A stretch of 9,488 nucleotides of DNA from DALYDK01 sp964415715 (GTDB taxonomy: Bacteria > Patescibacteriota > Saccharimonadia > Saccharimonadales > CAIOMD01). The translations under genes and the position numbers were made by a program. The number at the start of each line of letters is the position of its first letter. Position 1 is the stretch's first letter. The stretch lies in contig CAYQBK010000015.1 of NCBI GenBank assembly GCA_964415715.1, positions 1 to 9,488 on the forward strand, given 5' to 3'. Of this stretch, positions 6,360-9,488 are shown one piece after another. The notes under the pieces were generated by a model. It did not search any database. It saw nothing but the letters and a program-made list of their open reading frames with translations, and was not told where the DNA came from.

Positions 6360-6544
6360 CTGCTCAAACGTTCAACTATCAGCAGAAAAAACAACAACTA
6401 GAAGATATAGTTAGCTGGTTTCAGACGGGTGATATCGATTTTGAACAGGCTTCGGTCAAATATGCCGAAGCCAACAAACTTATCACTGAACTTAATAGTT
6501 TTTTAAACGACAGCAAATCTAAGCTAGAGATTGTGGAAAAATAA
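6356..6544 (+). CDS. xseB: Exodeoxyribonuclease VII small subunit
   Basis: XseB is the small helical subunit that binds along the XseA stalk in several copies. The 62-residue product fits the family pattern: Phe/Tyr near the start, LEDIVSWFQTGDIDFEQAS (residues 16-34) corresponding to the usual Leu-x-x-Ile-Val...Gly-(Asp/Glu)-(Ile/Leu) helix-turn, a second helix with YAEANKLITELNSFL (36-50), and a Lys-rich end. The start overlaps the xseA stop as ATGA (6356-6359). A purine-rich AGGGGAG stands at 6347-6353 just before the ATG, so translation should be coupled to xseA. It is slightly shorter than typical XseB (about 70-80 residues), matching the shortened XseA stalk. Confidence 0.93.
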   Translation: MTAQTFNYQQKKQQLEDIVSWFQTGDIDFEQASVKYAEANKLITELNSFLNDSKSKLEIVEK

Positions 6545-6550
6545 TAAAAT

Positions 6551-7045
6551 ATGCCGAGCTGGATATTAATATCAATAGTTTTGGTCATATTTTGCTTCGG
6601 ATTTGTGCTACTGTTTGGCGCTCCGTATCTGCCAACCTTGAGAAAACAGCAACTCCAAGCTTTGGCATTATTAGACTTGAAAAAAGGTGACACCCTGTTA
6701 GAGCTAGGTTGTGGCGATGGGCGACTACTGGTTTGCGCAGCCAAAAAAGGCATCAAAAGTGTTGGCTATGAACTCAACCCCATGGTATTTATAGTTGCTA
6801 AAATAGTCACTTTTCGCTACCGCAAGCTTGCTAGGGTAGAGTATGGCAACTTTTGGCACAAAACCTGGCCACCAGCCGATGGTATATATGTTTTCTTACA
6901 TACTAGGTTTATGCCAAGACTAAATAGGTATGTAGCTAACTATTCAAAAACTACTAGCGTAAAATTAGTTTCCTACGCATTTGAAATCCCCGGCAAAGAA
7001 GTAATTAAAAGTCAGGATGCAATGTATCTATATGACTATCAATAA
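6551..7045 (+). CDS. Membrane-anchored class I SAM-dependent methyltransferase, FAM173-like
   Basis: The 164-residue protein begins with a single hydrophobic helix (about residues 4-23), followed by GAPYLPT (23-29) and a Rossmann SAM-binding core. Motif I is LLELGCGDGRLL (49-60), and the ribose-binding acidic residue is Glu74 in GYELNP. This order of an N-terminal helix, Pro-Tyr-x-Pro, a Gly-rich motif I and GYELNP resembles the FAM173/ATPSCKMT family. Eukaryotic members of that family methylate lysines of mitochondrial membrane proteins, including the ATP synthase c subunit. The target here is unknown, and a protein substrate at the membrane is an inference. The gene starts 6 bases after xseB without a clear Shine-Dalgarno, so it is probably co-transcribed and coupled. 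A class I methyltransferase with another substrate is the main alternative. Confidence 0.78.
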   Translation: MPSWILISIVLVIFCFGFVLLFGAPYLPTLRKQQLQALALLDLKKGDTLLELGCGDGRLLVCAAKKGIKSVGYELNPMVFIVAKIVTFRYRKLARVEYGNFWHKTWPPADGIYVFLHTRFMPRLNRYVANYSKTTSVKLVSYAFEIPGKEVIKSQDAMYLYDYQ

Positions 7046-7289
7046 CCACGATCCTCAGTCATATCCACAAAATAGCCTCGCGGACGAGTTAGCAATAGTT
7101 CGACAAGCAATAATAGAGCTAAAAAGTCGAAGAGAGCCGGTGTATATAGGGGATACTCTCAATGTTGATCCAAATCTTTTTACTTTATCAAGGCAAGAAT
7201 ACAAAAGAGAATTGTCCGCATTGATGGTTGAAGAGCAAGTATTGATACATGAAATTGGTCAGCAAGAGCAAAAACAAAATTTAATATAA
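7017..7289 (+). CDS. Small helical protein of unknown function
   Basis: Not recognised. The frame encodes 90 residues from ATG 7017, or 85 from ATG 7032. Both starts lie inside the end of the methyltransferase gene (overlap of 29 or 14 bases), and neither has a good Shine-Dalgarno; translational coupling is likely. The protein is soluble, with two predicted amphipathic helices: one around LADELAIVRQAIIELKSRR (counting from 7017, about residues 21-39) and one from about 58 to the Gln/Glu-rich C terminus. They are joined by a short segment, PVYIGDTLNVDPNLF (41-55). There is no signal peptide or membrane span. Reality is supported by its position in the tight plus-strand operon and by the absence of a competing frame. 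It could form a dimeric helical hairpin. Confidence 0.6.
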   Translation: MQCIYMTINNHDPQSYPQNSLADELAIVRQAIIELKSRREPVYIGDTLNVDPNLFTLSRQEYKRELSALMVEEQVLIHEIGQQEQKQNLI

Positions 7290-7302
7290 AATTAGCAAAA
7301 TA

Positions 7303-7311
7303 TGTTAACAT
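7303..7311 (+). promoter_or_regulatory. Leaderless-type extended -10 before the Pro/Gln-rich protein gene
   Basis: TG at 7303-7304, then T, then TAACAT at 7306-7311, form an extended -10. Seven bases later ATG 7319 begins, with no Shine-Dalgarno between. The -10, the discriminator AAGTGT and the ATGGA beginning of the gene are nearly identical to those of the receiver gene at 1381. A -35 is not evident (TTAATA at 7281-7286 is weak). Confidence 0.5.
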
Positions 7312-7318
7312 AAGTGTA

Positions 7319-8269
7319 ATGGACCCAAACAATCAAACACCACAAACGCCCAATATTTATCCTGGCCAGGAACCTGCACAACCTGGTCCGTATCAGCCAG
7401 GTCAATCCGTGCCTCAGCCAAGCCAATTTCCGCAACAAACTCAACCGATTCAGCAACAGTCACCTCAGACATCTCAGCCGATAGTTCAACCACAGTTTCA
7501 AGACGCTCAGCCCCAGGTATATGCTAGCCAAACAGTGCAACCGACATCAACATATCAAGCACCATTTCCTGAGCCAGTTCAGATAGCACCAGCGTCTATG
7601 GTGTCGATGGCCAAACCTAGTAACAAACCATCTGTTGGGTTGATAGTATTATCTGTTGTTTTAGGTTTATTGTTTATTGCGTCTGCTGTAGCAGCTGTCA
7701 TGTTTTACAGCCAACTAGACGGATACAAAAATAAAAGTGATCAAAAATCAGCTGCCGCAGTCAAGGCGGCTGAGCAGAAACAAAAAACAGAGCTAGATAA
7801 AGAATTTGAAGAAAAATACAAAGAGCCCATGACGACCTACACCTCACCAGCTCAGTTTGGCGCAGTAGCAATAACATACCCCAAAACATGGAGCGCCTAT
7901 GTCGATGAGGGTAGTAGCTCTAGCCCAGTAAACGCCTATTTTCACCCTGGTTTTGTGCCAACAGACAAAGGTGGCAATGATTCATTTAACTATGCACTTA
8001 GGGCTCAGATAATTCAAAGTACCTATCAAAAAGAGCTCGAAACGTATTCTCAGGGCTTAAAAAAAGGTGAATTAACCGCAACACCAGTTGTTGGTTTGCC
8101 GGGCAATGTTACAGCTACTCGGCTAGATGGCAAGATAGATCAAAACAGCAATGGCAGTGTAGTTATCATCCCTGTGCGTGATAAGGTTCTCAAGATATGG
8201 ACAGAGGGCGACACCTATAAGGCAGACTTTGACAATCGTGTTCTAAAAGAACTCAAATTCAACCCATAA
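7319..8269 (+). CDS. Single-pass membrane protein with Pro/Gln-rich cytoplasmic tail and exported C-terminal domain, function unknown
   Basis: The product has 316 residues in four parts. Residues 1-100 are low complexity, with 22 Pro and 25 Gln, and probably disordered. Residues 105-130 are a strongly hydrophobic span preceded by lysines, which predicts a cytoplasmic N terminus. Residues about 133-169 are charged (Lys/Glu/Gln/Ala) and likely coiled coil. Residues about 172-316 look like a compact beta-rich extracytoplasmic domain, beginning with a TSPAQFGAVAITYPKTWSAY segment (175-194) that recalls PsbP-like or lipoprotein-type folds. No enzymatic motif is visible. ATG 7319 is chosen because the -10 element lies 7 bases upstream. 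Proteins of this layout look familiar from Saccharibacteria-like genomes, but no function can be assigned; a surface or envelope role is inferred from topology. Confidence 0.85.
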   Translation: MDPNNQTPQTPNIYPGQEPAQPGPYQPGQSVPQPSQFPQQTQPIQQQSPQTSQPIVQPQFQDAQPQVYASQTVQPTSTYQAPFPEPVQIAPASMVSMAKPSNKPSVGLIVLSVVLGLLFIASAVAAVMFYSQLDGYKNKSDQKSAAAVKAAEQKQKTELDKEFEEKYKEPMTTYTSPAQFGAVAITYPKTWSAYVDEGSSSSPVNAYFHPGFVPTDKGGNDSFNYALRAQIIQSTYQKELETYSQGLKKGELTATPVVGLPGNVTATRLDGKIDQNSNGSVVIIPVRDKVLKIWTEGDTYKADFDNRVLKELKFNP

Positions 8270-8281
8270 CTATAAAATAAG

Positions 8282-8290
8282 TGCTATAAT
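8282..8290 (+). promoter_or_regulatory. Extended -10 promoter of the pseudokinase/pseudoreceiver/recO unit
   Basis: TGCTATAAT gives a perfect TATAAT (8285-8290) with the TGn extension. No -35 is recognisable, as expected for extended -10 promoters. Transcription should begin near 8297, giving a leader of about 30 bases that ends in AGGGG (8320-8324). This unit therefore has a Shine-Dalgarno-bearing leader, unlike 1381, 4196 and 7319. Confidence 0.55.
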
Positions 8291-8326
8291 ATTAGCTATA
8301 AAGAATAATAAATATCTTTAGGGGTT

Positions 8327-9031
8327 ATGTTGGCGGGTAATACACAAACGGAATATGGCGATATGGGTTTTTCAAACCCGTTATTTCTTGATATTCAGGA
8401 AAGGCTTTTACAAATAAAGGCCCTGAGTGAAGATTCAAAAAACCGGGCTGAAAATCTGAAAGAAATCAATGTCATAACAAAATGTTCACTGCAAAGCATT
8501 GAATACGCTCTGTTTGCCATACGTGCCAATCAAACTCAGCTACCGCTAACCACTTTTTCGGCGTCTGCTGTCGCCCATAGAGTAAAAAGTGAGCTTTCTG
8601 TGCTGGCTAGAGTGTATGGGGTTGAGCTTTGTTTAGATTCATCGCCAAAACTTGATCCGATATTTGCAAACGAAATGGCCGTTAGGGGATCGCTGTATGG
8701 GCTCGTTGCTACATTGTTACTGTCAAATGTATCGATGGTGGAGCGTTCAAAAATAATCATTGCCGTTCAGCAAACAGCAACTACCACCCAAAGGATCGGA
8801 GCATATAGCAGTGATATTGATTTAAATTTGTCAGCTATGAAGAGATCTATCAATATGGCTCATGTAGCGCGAATGCCGATGTCGCAATCAACATCCAAAT
8901 CAACGCTTGGCATACAAGTTGCCAACCAGTTGGTCACCTCACTAGACAGTGAACTTCAACAGTTTCGACACAAAACCGCCAAAGGTATAGGTTTTTATGT
9001 ACCGATGAGCGCCCAATTGTCACTTGTGTAA
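8327..9031 (+). CDS. Degenerate histidine kinase-like protein (putative pseudokinase), cytoplasmic
   Basis: The 234-residue soluble protein follows the layout of a histidine kinase core but lacks its catalytic signatures. Residues about 18-70 resemble the two DHp helices, but where an H-box is expected the sequence reads LDIQERLLQIK (21-31) with no histidine. The only histidines (84, 179, 215) lie elsewhere. Residues about 100-234 resemble a HATPase_c domain: an N-box-like GLVATLLLSNV (125-135, Asn134), a helix like the one after the G2 box at LGIQVANQLVTSLDSEL (194-210), and a terminal strand GIGFYVPM (220-227). No Asp-x-Gly-x-Gly is present. Homology is inferred from pattern only. AGGGG at 8320-8324 sits only 2 bases before ATG 8327, so TTG 8330 (5-base spacing) is a possible start. 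The degenerate receiver gene follows 2 bases after the stop. Confidence 0.6.
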   Translation: MLAGNTQTEYGDMGFSNPLFLDIQERLLQIKALSEDSKNRAENLKEINVITKCSLQSIEYALFAIRANQTQLPLTTFSASAVAHRVKSELSVLARVYGVELCLDSSPKLDPIFANEMAVRGSLYGLVATLLLSNVSMVERSKIIIAVQQTATTTQRIGAYSSDIDLNLSAMKRSINMAHVARMPMSQSTSKSTLGIQVANQLVTSLDSELQQFRHKTAKGIGFYVPMSAQLSLV

Positions 9032-9033
9032 CC

Positions 9034-9423
9034 ATGATGGATATATTATTAGTTGAACCAGACATCGTATTGTTAAAAAGTTATAAATCACAGCTTGAAA
9101 CACACGGTCTGACTGTTTTCGTTGCGACAGACGCCGGATCAGCCATAGAACAGATAGATGATAATCAACCACAGCTGGTTGTATTGGAAATGCAGCTAGC
9201 TGGTCATAGTGGGGTAGAGTTTTTGCATGAATTTCGTTCGTATGAAGACTGGGCAAATATACCTGTTGTGGTATATAGCAGTGTTCCTGAATACGTGTTT
9301 GGCTTAGATCGAGCAATGTGGACCAAATTTGGCATCAGTCGTTATTTGAACAAATCTAAAACATCACTAACAGATCTGGCAGGAATTATAAAAACGGAGA
9401 TAGAACGTGCAAACCATCGTTGA
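9034..9423 (+). CDS. Degenerate receiver-domain protein (pseudo-receiver, phosphoacceptor Asp replaced by Glu)
   Basis: The 129-residue single-domain protein keeps the receiver fold pattern: ILLVEPD at residues 4-10 with Glu8 and Asp10 as the acidic pocket, the second strand VFVATDAGSAIE, switch Ser82 in VVVYSS, and Lys107 in YLNKSK. At the phosphoacceptor position, VVLEMQLAGHSG carries Glu52 instead of Asp. Glu at this position can mimic the phosphorylated state in some response regulators, so constitutive activity or a phosphorylation-independent role is inferred. There is no DNA-binding or enzymatic output domain. ATG 9034 lies 2 bases after the pseudokinase stop (ATG 9037 is the alternative) with no Shine-Dalgarno, indicating coupling. 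Its 3' end overlaps recO by 17 bases. Confidence 0.85.
   Translation: MMDILLVEPDIVLLKSYKSQLETHGLTVFVATDAGSAIEQIDDNQPQLVVLEMQLAGHSGVEFLHEFRSYEDWANIPVVVYSSVPEYVFGLDRAMWTKFGISRYLNKSKTSLTDLAGIIKTEIERANHR
9396..9399 (+). promoter_or_regulatory. Shine-Dalgarno of recO
   Basis: GGAG lies 7 bases before GTG 9407, inside the end of the pseudo-receiver gene. It identifies GTG as the recO start and indicates co-transcription with the upstream pair. Confidence 0.65.
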
Positions 9424-9488
9424 CCATGCTATCGTGCTCCGTCGAACAAATTACGGTGAAGCCGACCGTATTATAACCCTATTGACTG
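9407..9488 (+). CDS. recO: DNA repair protein RecO, N-terminal fragment cut by the window end
   Basis: Only 27 codons are visible, reading from GTG as MQTIVDHAIVLRRTNYGEAD (first 20 residues) and then RIITLLT. This matches the RecO N terminus, where a short strand with AIVLR is followed by a Tyr-Gly-Glu-x-Asp-(Arg/Lys)-Ile/Leu turn and a Leu-Thr end, the beginning of its OB-fold. RecO anneals SSB-coated single strands and helps RecR load RecA during gap repair. The start is set by GGAG 7 bases upstream. It overlaps the end of the pseudo-receiver gene by 17 bases, so it belongs to the same transcription unit. The frame is open to the edge. Confidence 0.85.
   Translation, partial: MQTIVDHAIVLRRTNYGEADRIITLLT

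Noticed and set aside
9020..9316. 98-codon minus-strand frame opposite the pseudo-receiver
   Set aside because: It is antisense to a clear receiver-fold gene, with no start signal and no recognisable motif.

Overview
The window reads as a compact, AT-rich bacterial chromosome segment, most likely from Candidatus Saccharibacteria (TM7) or a close Patescibacteria/CPR relative. This is inferred from gene style: very short intergenic gaps, a THUMP-type tRNA methylase next to rpmA, a Pro/Gln-rich single-pass membrane protein, receiver-only regulators, and apparently leaderless promoters. TGA ends the Fic gene (2614-2616), xseA (6357-6359) and the second receiver gene (9421-9423), so the standard bacterial code applies and the UGA=Gly code of Gracilibacteria/SR1 is excluded. 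No tRNA, rRNA, IS element, CRISPR array or convincing rho-independent terminator was seen. No gene-free stretch exceeds 300 bases; the longest, 1786-1947, holds the Fic promoter.

Layout. 107-1336 encodes a membrane-anchored PDZ/S41 C-terminal processing protease, followed by a stand-alone, phosphorylation-competent receiver (1381-1785) and a complete-motif Fic protein (1948-2616) with its own sigma70-type promoter. A minus-strand pair converges on these: a THUMP/Trm-G10-like methyltransferase (4153-2975) and ribosomal protein bL27 (2955-2683), 19 bases apart. From a 42-base divergent region, an LPG-synthetase/flippase-like membrane protein (4196-5251) starts a plus-strand run. It continues with overlapping xseA (GTG start at 5220) and xseB (ATGA overlap), a membrane-anchored FAM173-like methyltransferase, and a small unrecognised helical protein. 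A Pro/Gln-rich membrane protein follows from its own promoter at 7319.

The last block (8327 onward) is the most unusual. It contains a cytoplasmic protein shaped like a histidine kinase core without a phosphoacceptor His or a recognisable D/G-box, and a receiver protein whose phosphoacceptor Asp is Glu. These are followed, with overlap, by the 5' end of recO (GTG at 9407, preceded by GGAG), which runs off the window. All three genes appear to share one extended -10 promoter at 8282-8290.

Two initiation styles coexist. Genes at the head of transcription units (107, 1381, 4196, 7319, and nearly 4153 on the minus strand) have a -10 hexamer 7-10 bases before ATG and no Shine-Dalgarno, as expected for leaderless or near-leaderless mRNAs. 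Several genes inside operons (rpmA, xseA, xseB, recO) carry clear purine-rich Shine-Dalgarno sequences. This contrast also corrects two starts: ATG 4196 rather than an upstream TTG, and GTG 5220 for xseA.
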